Positions 55,829 to 64,000 of a stretch of 64,000 nucleotides of DNA are shown here, piece after piece; the stretch's first letter is position 1, and the number at the start of each line of letters is the position of its first letter. The DNA lies in the NCBI RefSeq assembly GCF_035046505.1, contig NC_089822.1, positions 94,021,659 to 94,085,658 of the forward strand. Direction: 5' to 3'. The stretch comes from Tiliqua scincoides. Taxonomy: Eukaryota; Chordata; Lepidosauria; Squamata; Scincidae. The translations under genes and the position numbers were made by a program. The notes beneath the pieces were generated by a model. The model did not search any database, was not told where the DNA came from, and saw nothing but the letters and a program-made list of their open reading frames with translations.

Positions 55829-56110
55829 AAACTTGTTTCATATAGTGAGCCGAATAACTCCTGCTGAGGGCCAGAAGTGACATAATTAAACAGAAAGTGA
55901 CATCATTAAGCAGATGATGGCCAGAAGTAAGCACTTTGTTCTCAAGTAGGAACTCATCAGCTGCAAATGACAGAAGAGAAAATATGCAAATCTTGATCAT
56001 ATTTTCAAGATATGGAAATACCCAATTATGCTGGGAGAGCCCAATTATCTTGCAGGCAGCCCTTCCAGCAGCACCACTTCTGTCAAGATGTCACTTCACA
56101 GCTCAATGGC
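55829..56110 (-). mobile_element. hAT-like element in FUT10 intron, partial
   Basis: On the minus strand it shares TATCTTGAAAATATGATCAAG, TTTTCTCTTCTGTCATTTGC, GAGAACAAAGTGCTTACTTC and CACTATATGAAAC with the element at 33998-34352. The GGGGTGTCAAACATG terminus is missing. Confidence 0.6.
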
Positions 56111-56975
56111 ACATCAGCACTACCCTACCTTACAGGGCGGCTAAATTAAAAGGGGAGGGAAGAAAAATTGGAGGACTGGTAAGTGTGAAGTGGAACTCTA
56201 AGAATTCAGAGTGCCTTTGAAATGATAATTTACATGGCATCTTCACCTTTGGACTGACTCTTTCATGTGAGCACACCCTGTGGAAGAGAAAGCAATGGGG
56301 GAAGTGGAATGTGGAGCAGATTTCATCCAAATTAGGGGGATCTGTCTCCTGAGTTAGGATCATATGTCAAAGGTATTTGGGCTGTCACTGTAATTTTCTG
56401 CCCAACAATTTTCTAAACAACAGAGCAAGTTTATTCTCCTGACCTGTCTCTAAGGCACCAGAGATTAGCCCAGCAATTTTGCAGCTATGTGCTTCTCTGA
56501 AATATGCCACAAGGCATGCAATGGATTCTAGGGTTTCAATCAAGATCATCTAGCTGGACACCTGTACAGCATCTTGTGCCAAGAGCCTGACTCAGCATAT
56601 TGCATCATTCAGTTTATGATTGGCTGGCATAAGTATAAAAAGATCCAGGTAAGCAAGGGTCTTGAGCCTCACCAGCTAAAATGGGACAGAGATGCTGCTG
56701 GCTAACATCTCCATTCCAACCCATGTGAATTCAGGGAAGATGCTGTCTGTCTTTTTTTGCTAAACCTCCAATTTGCTGAACCTTAAGTATGCAAGTAGTG
56801 CTTGGTTTTAGCTAGATTTCTTTCTTTCTTGCCATGTGTCATGAGCTTAATGTACCCAACTAATTGCTTTATCTGGAGGCCATGAATCCTCTCACTATTT
56901 TCTTAAACAAATTTCTTAACCTTCTTATGTGAAGTGTGGGTTATTTAAGTGGAGAGTTGCAACACCTCGCCTAAT

Positions 56976-57468
56976 GGCCCAATGCTATTGTGGTGCTGCA
57001 CTGTGCTAGCTGGAGCAAACATGCTACAAAGCACATTTGTGATAACTTGCACTGGCAGGAAGGCCTGCACCATCCCGCCTGAATCCAGCCTGATGCGTGC
57101 TGGGACAAGTAAGTGCTGTGCCAGGCAGTGGAGGATAGAATAGTGGCAGGGAGTGGGTTTTGGGGGCAGGGGGACAGCAGGGAGGGGCAGTTCAAACCCA
57201 GGAGGGGGTGGGATCAACTGAGGAGGCATCCGCTGTATCCTAACCCCCGTATCCGGTCTGAAAGCCCTACCCGGAGCTTCTCAGACTGGTGTCAGCGACT
57301 TTGCTGGGACAGATCAGAGTACCACCTTTGGGCAGGCTGGTGCTCAATCCGGGGTAAGGGCAGAAAAGTTCCCTTATTCAAGATGATCACCGGCCTGCCC
57401 AATTTCAGCACTGGACATGGCACGGGCCATGCAGCCCCACTGCACCAGCACTGAATAGCATTGGGCTG
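56976..57468 (+). mobile_element. Family-A long form in FUT10 intron
   Basis: Left GGCCCAATGCTATTG, right GAATAGCATTGGGCTG. Contains AAACATGCTACAAAGCACATTT-type and GGTAAGGGCAGAAAAGTTCCC-type blocks. Target duplication not recognisable. Open frames on both strands (57113-57454, 56945-57229) belong to the repeat. Confidence 0.7.
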
Positions 57469-57848
57469 CCCATCTAGTTTTGACTGAAGGGTAGAAACTC
57501 TATTGATCTGGCCGCAAGAAGGGAGGAGGAGTATGGGGGAATTTAGGCAGTAGAGTCTTGAGTTCTCCCTGAAGCCTTTTGCAAAGCCAAAGTGACCTTA
57601 GCTTCCTCTGTGGCAGAGAGTCCAGGGCAGTAGAAAGGAGATGGTGGTGGCTACCAGGTACTGCTGGAGTAGGGAGACATATGAAGTAGGATTCGCCAAG
57701 TGCAGGGAGGGATCAGCACAGGAGCAAGAGAGCCAAAGTGGCTTCATGTCTATGCATAAACTCCTAGCAGAGGACAAGCAATGAAAAGTGCCCAGCCCAC
57801 AGGAATCTACTCTTAGAGCAGGTTAGAAATATAACTAATAATAATTAC

Positions 57849-58684
57849 CTTCACTTGTCTTCTGATATTCTCCCACACTTTGGTGCAGACCATGCACTCA
57901 AATGCATCTATGTAATTGTCCTTCATGATATCCTGCACTCCCCAAGTGCGTTCCTTGATAGCAGCAAGCAGGCGTTCATTGGAGATGTCGCCTTTCAGTT
58001 TCCAGTCCAGGTAGGTCTCATATTCCCTGTCATCGCTATCCAAAGCTCTGATGTACTGTGCCAGATCCTTTGGGTGGGCAAATCCTGTCACCAAAATGGC
58101 ACTCTTATTGCTCGGAAGCCAGTCTGCAATGCTGGGAGAACCATAATAAACCGGTACAACTCCAAGTGTCAGCGGCCTCCAGAGCTTTTCAGTGATATAA
58201 TCCTCACAGACTGCATTCTCAAAAGCAAGGGCAAATTTATACTGAGCAAGGATCTGGTAGAAGTTCTCGCTGTCCATGGAGGCTGGGTTTTTGATATGCT
58301 CAGGAAGGTCTCTGTTGTGCAAGCAAGCTCCGTAGGAGTCTACCTCAATGTAGGCCATCAGCTCCTTCACGTAGCTGTCGCGGTCAGAGGGAGGATCACA
58401 ATCAGACTGCACATAGACAAGTGGCGCAAGCTTTTTTCTCAAGCTGTTCTTTTTCTGCAAGGAAATTGTGTGCCTCAGTGACTTTAAGGCCTCGATACTT
58501 TCAAGGTACTGGGTGGTAAGCGGTAGGTGTGAGTGGCGGCTGAAAGTTGCCGTGTGGTTGAATAAGGTGATGGCAGGTCTCTGAAAGAGCTTGTAATTGT
58601 TTTTGGGCGACTCTTCATGGAAAAGAGCCCAGTCATGGTGGTCCTTACGAGGAAGAGGTAATCCATCTATATTGAAGTCAGTAC
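57849..58684 (-). CDS. FUT10: FUT10 (POFUT3) penultimate coding exon, catalytic domain
   Basis: GT10-family fucosyltransferase that transfers fucose from GDP-fucose. FUT10 has recently been reported as an ER protein O-fucosyltransferase for EMI domains (POFUT3). The exon starts at 58684 after TGTCTAG with two bases of a Gly codon (GT), then reads TDFNIDGLPLPRKDHHDWAL, FHEESPKNNYKLF, FNHTATFSRHSHLPLTTQYL, LAPLVYVQSDCDPPSDRDSY. It then has the GT10 donor-binding signature FALAFENAVCEDYITEK followed by GVVPVYYGSPS, and ends RRQVK at a GTAATT donor. 278 codons, no stop or frameshift. It resembles human FUT10 closely and not FUT11, which lacks AFECMVCTKVW. The first ~125 residues (signal anchor, stem) must come from exons beyond the window. 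Confidence 0.97.
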
Positions 58685-58836
58685 CTAGACATTTTGTTTT
58701 GTGTTTAAAAAAAATGCTTAGTTATCTGTTTTATAATCAAGAAGAAATCTAAAAAATGTAATTCAATCTGGCCATACTGGTTAGAATAGTATGACTATAA
58801 TGTTACGAGCAGTGTGGTAGATGCCAAAAAAAAATA

Positions 58837-59010
58837 TAAGAACATAAGAAGAGCCCTGCTGGATCAGGCCATAGGCCCATCTAGTCCAGCTGCCTGTATC
58901 TCACAGTGGCCTACCAGATGCCTCCGGGAGCACACAAGACAACAAGATACCTGAATCCTGGAGCCTTCCCTTGCATCTGACAAATGCTCTCCTATCCTTC
59001 AGTCCCACAC
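58837..59010 (-). mobile_element. CR1 LINE 3'-end fragment, FUT10 upstream intron
   Basis: The plus strand starts TAAGAACATAAGAAGAGCCC, then TGGATCAGGCCATAGGCCCA and TCTAGTCCAGCTGCCTGTAT: the inverted CR1 tail, octamer first. It then runs into GGAGCACACAAGACAAC. It lies just upstream of the FUT10 exon, presumably in an intron. Confidence 0.88.
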
Positions 59011-59434
59011 ACAAAATATCTGAATCATGGGAGTTACGCTGATGATCAGTGCAACTCCACAAACTCCAGCATTTAACACATTACTGAGGTGGCATGGAAC
59101 CAAAGCACAGCATGGATGTGGCAGAGAACAATGGGGTGTGTGTGTGTTTTTTCCCCCTTCAAAATGTTAGTGATGCCAAATATCACTAACATGAGAACTG
59201 GGTGGAGCAAGTCCCACAAAACTCAGTTGAACATATTTTTTAGTAAATGTGCATAGGAGCAAGCTGTGCGTCTAACTGAGGTCAACAAGACTTGCTTCCA
59301 GCGATATAATGGTACATATTAAAGTGTAAGGACTCTTAATGCGACTCCCAAGCCAAACCACATTCACAAACTGCCAAGCAACGGTCACCACACTTCCAAC
59401 TAGGGAGGCCTCGGCTGGGTCACACATCTTTCTT

Positions 59435-59600
59435 GAGGGCTGCTGTTACGTAGCAGCTAAGAGACTGAGCTGGAAAGTAGAACTCCACTGGGTCAAATGT
59501 CACCCTGAGGTGAATTCATTAAGTGGCTTTAGATAAGCCATTCACTCTCAGCCTCAACATTCCCATCTGCAATTTGGAGATAACAGTGGAGCCTTAGTGG
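59435..59600 (+). mobile_element. MIR-like (CORE-type) tRNA SINE
   Basis: GGGTCAAATGTCACC is a decayed box B. TTTAGATAAGCCATTCACTC, TCAGCCTCAACATTCCCATC and TGCAATTTGGAGATAACA follow the MIR consensus order (gggcaagtcacttaac, gcctcagtttcctcatctg, aaatggggataat). An old SINE. Confidence 0.65.
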
Positions 59601-59639
59601 AACTTCCTTGCTAAGAAGCCAGACCATTGTGACTATAGA

Positions 59640-60665
59640 TAAAACTATGACCAAGCAGTTAAAAAACCAAACAAAAAACTACTTAGCAGTAAAATTACAC
59701 TTGGTGGAGAACCCATTATAGAAGTAGATAGTTTTATCTACTTTGGAGGTATAGGGCGCAATCCTCCAGGAGGCTTGCACTGTATCCAGCGCAGGATAGT
59801 GGCCATAAGTGGCTCAGCCAGAGGTGAGAGGAAACTTTTCCCGCTACCCCTGGGTAAGGGCCGCTGGCCCCATGGGTCCCCTCAGACTTGTGCCACCTCT
59901 TGAGGTGGCACGTCCGAGGAGAGCGGAACGGCTTGGAGTTGCTCCATTCTTCCCAGGAATGAGGGTTGGGATCTGGCATAGCTGCCAGATCCCAGCCCCG
60001 CCTCCCATGCCACGGCCACCCACCCTGGGACTGCCCACTGCCTGCTGGCCTTCCCCCGCCCAGGAACGCTTCCCTCCAGCCTCCCCCCTGTCTGCCTTTT
60101 CTCCTTGCGACAGCTCAGTCAGGCTAATGCAAGACTCAAGGAGGAAACTGGTGCGGAGGCTTTCAACAGCCTCCGCAGGCCAGCGCTTCTCAGAGCGCCG
60201 GCCCAGCTTTCTCTCAAGGAGGCACAAACGTGCCTTATGGCACACTTGCGACCCTCCTGGGCCGACACAAGGGACTTGCATCAGCCCTAGGATTGCGCCC
60301 ATAGTTACATCATGCAGCCTGGTAATAATGAGAAGAACTGGCCTAGCAATAGCTACATATGCAAATTCAACCAAATCAGTGTGGAATAATAGGCACCTTT
60401 CAAGAAGCAAGAAAATTAAAGTTTTTAAGACCACAATTATTCCTATTTTACTATATGGCTGCGAGACCTGGATTCTAAAGAAACATGATCAACAGAAAAT
60501 AGACAGTTTTGCCACCCACTGTCTATCTGACCCAAGCAGATAAGGAACCAGGTTCAGTGCAGGCTTTAAAATCTAGATTGTGCTGGTTTGGTATATGATG
60601 CCAAAAGTACTGGGAAAAGACTAAGGGGAAGGCCAGCCAAAAGATGGCTTAAACATAGGACTTGA
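59640..60665 (+). mobile_element. LINE reverse-transcriptase C-terminal fragment split by a family-A element
   Basis: Before the insertion: SSKITLGGEPIIEVDSFIYF, then GG (the vdsFxYLG block). After it: MRRTGLAIATYANSTKSVWN, KIKVFKTTIIPILLYGCETW, then in shifted frames GKRLRGRPAKRW. LLYGCETW and GRPxKRW mark the C-terminal part of several LINE clades. The clade cannot be fixed from this piece. Degraded by frameshifts. Confidence 0.7.
59754..60300 (+). mobile_element. Family-A long form, 547 bp, TSD ATA
   Basis: Exact 12-bp inverted ends GGGCGCAATCCT and AGGATTGCGCCC, flanked by ATA on both sides (59751-59753 and 60301-60303). It interrupts a LINE reading frame, which shows the borders independently. 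The interior matches 9869-10435. GC-rich right half with CAAACGTGCCTTATGGCAC. Codes for nothing recognisable; the 244- and 196-codon frames here cross the insertion boundary and are not genes. Confidence 0.93.
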
Positions 60666-60774
60666 AATTTGCAAAATATGGTTTACCAACTGCCACACAA
60701 CTTCGTCAGTGTCACACTTCTGAGCAAACTTGTTTAGGGAATTGGCATGTTAAACCACAAACATTATTAATTTT

Positions 60775-60845
60775 GCCGGGCCCACAGGTGTACACATTTG
60801 GTTCCTGTTGCATATATGCAATGTTGGGCAGAAATGGTTTAAGAG
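60775..60845 (+). repeat. Two-copy dispersed repeat D
   Basis: GGTGTACACATTTGGTTCC, TGTTGCATATATGCAATG and TTGGGCAGAAATGG match the inverted copy at 44510-44590. Confidence 0.45.
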
Positions 60846-61440
60846 GATTCTGCTAGTTTTGCATTTTTTATAGACTTCATAAAACCTTGTAGGTTTAAAA
60901 AGAATGCTGCAACAGGTACCTTACACTGACAGAGAGAAAAGATGACATAGCTTCTGAAAAGAAAATTTTAAAAAAAGAAAACAGTTTCTTTGGATTGCAA
61001 AAGTTCAGATCAATCTCTAAGCAATGAAATTGTATGTGATTTTGTAACATAAATGGAAAATTCTTCAGACAAATATTATGAAAAGACTATTTTAACACAG
61101 GTTTGAAGGGAGATACATATAAAAGTTTGTGATTGATAGCCAAATAATTCAGTACAAAAATCACCAGCTCCAAAAGAACCATGAAAATGGATTCAAAATC
61201 TTCAGCCATTAAAAATGCAGTAGTGGTTATTTACTTTTCTTCTTAATTCATGCTTTTGGCCTGCATCCATGAGTAGCTGGTTTTTTTTAATGCAATAATT
61301 TTGAAGCTACCAGCTTTTTCACTTTTAAAAAGAATTCTAACTCTGCAGCTTTTCATTAGGATCTCAAGAACTGCATGCAAGAACTCAACATAGCAAAACT
61401 GGCAATGCAGGCACAGAGAAATACTGAATATAGAAAATGA
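60846..61440. other. Unannotated stretch, AT-rich
   Basis: No gene, exon or mobile element is recognised. Confidence 0.5.
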
Positions 61441-61633
61441 CTGTAAACTGTGGTTTGGGAGTTGGACTTTGACCTGGAAGATCCAGGTTCAAATCCCTGC
61501 TCAATTATAAAGTTTCCTGGGTTACTCAGGGTCAGTCACTATCGGCCTCATTGTTGTGAAAACAAAAAGGAGGTAAAGAACCCAGAGATTCTTGGAGGAA
61601 GAGTGGTATAAAAATGTGAAAAATAAATAAATC
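61441..61633 (+). mobile_element. tRNA-derived SINE with L2-type tail
   Basis: The head TGGTTTGGGAGTTGGACTT and box B GGTTCAAATCC (about 61486) are tRNA-like. The CORE-like middle GGGTCAGTCACTATCGGCCT follows, then GAGTGGTATAAAAATG and an AAATAAATAAAT end. Proportions are those of a tRNA SINE using an L2-like LINE tail. Confidence 0.8.
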
Positions 61634-63033
61634 CTGGATGAGACATTCCCTGTTTTTAGGCGATTTTAGAAACAAATAGGATGCACTTCATGCTGAGAAA
61701 GAAGGAAAGAGAATTCAGCTGACTAATGGAGAAGGCAAAGAATATGCAAAAAAAAGTTTTTAGAAGTATACTTCCAAGGTGAAAGTGCTGAGATGACCGA
61801 TTGATGTTATATGACACAATTAATCTTAGCCAAGCAGCTGGACGATATGTCTTTGAGGATGCAAGTGATGATATGCTTCAGAAGAAGATGGAGAAGAATT
61901 AATTTTATGATGAAAAGGGGCGTAATAAGATGGAAATTTTCACTTTTCATTATTAAGGAAGAAACTGTCATGGGAAGAAATTGACACAATTGAGGCTAGG
62001 AAGAACAGTATGCTGGTGATACAGCTGCCCGAGGTGACTTTTCTTGTGTCCTTTAGGTGTTTGCTAGCAAAAAATTTTTTAAAGTTGCTAGTCGTCATTG
62101 TTGTAGAGAAAAATGTTTAAACTATAATGACCAAAAGTGCCAAAGCACTGAAAACCAGAAGCCCGGAGTAAAGAAGCTAAAATCCACTGGTTGTATTTCA
62201 GGAAAAAAAAAATGTATGCTTAGAGCCCCAAGGTCCATCTGTGAGCAAAAGAAAATTCTCTGCGTGATACTTGGAGACTGTCCAATTCGATGTGGAAAAG
62301 CTTCTATCATTAACAAGTATGGAACACCCTGAGCAAATCATTGGTTTTATGATCATTGACTTTAATGAAGCTATTAATCTAGTATTAGACACTGTGTATA
62401 GAAGTACGGTCCATTGGACAAGGTTGGATCTACTTCCATTTACAGGCTGTAATTGTGTGGGTGGTTTTAATATTTGAGCAGATACACTGTCATTCCAGTT
62501 GCCCCTCCCTCATCTTCCCTGCTGAATCCACAGGGCTTTTTTACACTTGGGGAAGGGGTGTGATTAGGCAAATTGGCAAAAGGGTGCTGCTCTTGGACAA
62601 ACTGAAAATTAGAAGCAAGCTGGGCCAGATTTGCGAATATGTCAAAATATTCAGGATCAGGGTGTACAAAAGCAACAACAAGCTTTCACAAAAATCACTG
62701 GGGTTTTATATTCCTTATCATGAAATGTTTAAGAATAAAGTATAAATCCTAAACATAGTTACCATGAAGTTAGCTTTCTTTTTGGCTTCAAAAATTAGGT
62801 CAGCTTTTGATTCCTTCTGTATTCATTCATTTTCTTTCATGAAACTTCAGTAGGACTGCCAGCTCTTCAGCTTGCCTCTATAGCTGTTCCAGTAACTGTG
62901 GTCTGCTTTGCAGCAATTAGCAATTACAGTCCGAATGTAAAATGTCCATGTTGTGAAAAGCTTCATATGCTGATTTCTGCATAGCAAGCCTCTCTCCAGT
63001 GCAATCCTAATCCACTATCAGCTAGAAGATGGG
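61634..63033. other. Unannotated stretch upstream of FUT10 exons
   Basis: Open frames at 62057-62332 and 62455-62745 have no recognised domain. I looked here for the upstream FUT10 exon (encoding the MLWWSP and FLFYG segment of the human protein) on the minus strand and did not find it. Confidence 0.45.
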
Positions 63034-63576
63034 CAGCCCAATCCTGAGCTGCCAGGGGTGCGCAGCTGTGGCAGTGCTACAAATGGTTGCTGCCACATCC
63101 TGCACACTTTGGGCAGCCGCTGACAGCTCCTCCGGGGAAGAGGACTTTTGCCCCCTTCCCCCAGGTAAAGAGAGTAGCCCCTCAATTTGGCTACTAAATT
63201 CACTGCCAACCAAAAAGTCGGAGGTGCATCAAGAGCCTCCGTGTAGGGCAGCAAGCTTCCTTCGCTCCCTCCCCCCGCCACGCTTCCCCCTGCCCTCTCC
63301 CCACCTCCCTGGAACACCTCCTCCCCACCCTCAGCCCATCTCCCCCCTCCCCAGAATGCCTCTCCCCAAGCCCCCGCTTACCTCTTTGCTGCTTGAAGGT
63401 CCACGCAACCACCAAGTGGCAGAGGTTGGGTGCTTGCCTGGCGGTAGCCCAGCGCCAGCCAGCGCTGGGCTACCACTGGCGCTCGCCCAGCAGTAGAGCC
63501 CGCGAACATGCCTTACAGCATGTTTGCAACAGTGTGCACTGGCGGTAAGCCGGTGCGCCAAGCCCAGGATTGGGCT
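63034..63576 (+). mobile_element. Family-A long form, ~543 bp
   Basis: Left CAGCCCAATCCTGAGCTGCC, right AAGCCCAGGATTGGGCT. The interior GCCCCCTTCCCCCAGGTAAAG, GGCTACTAAATTCACTG and GCATGTTTGCAACAGTGTGCA matches the copies at 32121 and 8590. Overlapping reading frames on both strands (63018-63561) are repeat-derived. Confidence 0.82.
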
Positions 63577-63659
63577 TTAAACGATTTCTTGTCACTGGAC
63601 AACAGTTATTACCACCTATTGAAGCAGGAGACAGCTACCAAGAAGAGCCAGGGAGGGGA

Positions 63660-63745
63660 AGCAGCTAGAGTGTTGGGTGGTCTTGAATGAGGGGGAAGTT
63701 GGAATTCAAATCCTCATTCAGCTATAGAGTTGCAAACTTGCAAAT
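63660..63745 (+). repeat. Possible tRNA SINE head
   Basis: GAAGTTGGAATTCAAATCCTC resembles a box B region (GGTTCAAATCC), and CAGCTATAGAGTTGCAAACT could be MIR-like. Weak. Confidence 0.3.
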
Positions 63746-64000
63746 TGGGGCTTACATCTATACCTCTGTCTGCAGCTTGAACAGACAGCAATTTAGCAGG
63801 GCAATCATTTCTTGGCATGGATATGAAAGTATAGGCAAAGTTTTCATCTGCTTAATTTTTCACTGTCAAGCTGTCAGAAAAAGCACAGGTGTAGGAACCT
63901 TTTTTTTAAAAAAAAAAAAAAGTCAACCCCATAGGAGCAAGGCCAATGAAACATTGACATCTCTATGTATCTTATTGGCCATGAAATTCACTGGGAGGTC

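Larger units (their letters stand above)
53930..57848 (-). other. FUT10: FUT10 last coding intron
   Basis: On the minus strand it starts GTAATT (donor after AAG at 57849) and ends TTTTGCCAG. About 3.9 kb. It is filled with transposons: family-A copies at 55126 and 56976, a foldback at 54560-55110, a hAT-like copy at 55829-56110 and a two-copy repeat at 54280-54525. At 54027 a hAT-type start (CAGTAATTTTTAACCTTT) is seen without a partner. No alternative exon is evident. Confidence 0.9.

Noticed and set aside
57855-58481. 208-codon open frame on the plus strand
   Set aside because: It is the antisense shadow of the FUT10 catalytic exon.
59809-60543. 244-codon open frame
   Set aside because: It starts inside the GC-rich family-A element, crosses its right border and ends in the LINE remnant, so it is a chance fusion of two repeats.
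62057-62332. Possible upstream FUT10 or other exon (cysteine-rich 91-codon frame)
   Set aside because: On the wrong strand for FUT10 and without resemblance to a known domain; cysteines are irregularly spaced.
63018-63561. Pro/Arg-rich open frames on both strands
   Set aside because: Contained in the long family-A element at 63034-63576.

Overview
The window looks like intergenic and intronic DNA of a squamate reptile (lizard or snake). The evidence is the repeat content: a young CR1 LINE whose 3' end is an 8-bp TTCTTATG repeat, a tRNA-derived SINE ending in a CGCCTT...AAGGCGG tail, 5S rRNA-derived SINEs, and many small palindromic DNA transposons. There is no operon-like organisation and almost every open reading frame is a by-product of repeats. 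The species cannot be named from the sequence alone.

Only one host gene is recognised. FUT10 (also called POFUT3), a GT10-family fucosyltransferase, lies on the minus strand. Its two last coding exons are at 57849-58684 and 53705-53929 and are joined by a GT-AG intron of about 3.9 kb. The N-terminal exons (cytosolic tail, membrane anchor, stem and start of the catalytic domain) were not found and probably lie beyond position 64000. Everything on the 3' side of FUT10 (1-53.2 kb) looks like a gene desert. In human and chicken as I remember them, FUT10 is followed on this side by the 3' end of NRG1, which would fit.

Layout. 1-3438: a nearly complete CR1 LINE cut by the window edge. 3.7-24 kb: scattered LINE, SINE and DNA-transposon copies, including a 5S-SINE with perfect 10-bp target duplications (14486-14640), an L2 fragment split by a hAT element (21740-22490) and possible conserved non-coding stretches. 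24438-25500: a 1.06-kb hAT-type element with an exact 8-bp target duplication, a 600-bp palindrome as core and tRNA-like sequences in the arms. 27-36 kb: further copies, with hAT elements inserted into CR1 tails. 37-41 kb: mostly unique-looking sequence. 41-53 kb: a LINE 3' end, L2 pieces, a possible solo LTR fossil and more small transposons. 53.7-58.7 kb: FUT10 exons and a repeat-filled intron. 58.8-64 kb: further FUT10-side DNA with CR1, MIR-like SINE, a LINE fragment split by a 547-bp element, and another tRNA SINE.

The most interesting material is the transposon community. One family (called A here) occurs at least 13 times, with ends GGGCCCAATCCTA, 3-bp target duplications, and two size classes (about 179 bp and about 545 bp). 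A second class is hAT-like (8-bp duplications, CAGTGGTTCTCAAACT-type ends). The 5S-SINEs share their 3' tail with a LINE 3' end found in the same window, a likely SINE-LINE partnership. All family assignments are from memory of known families and from comparing copies inside the window; no search was run.
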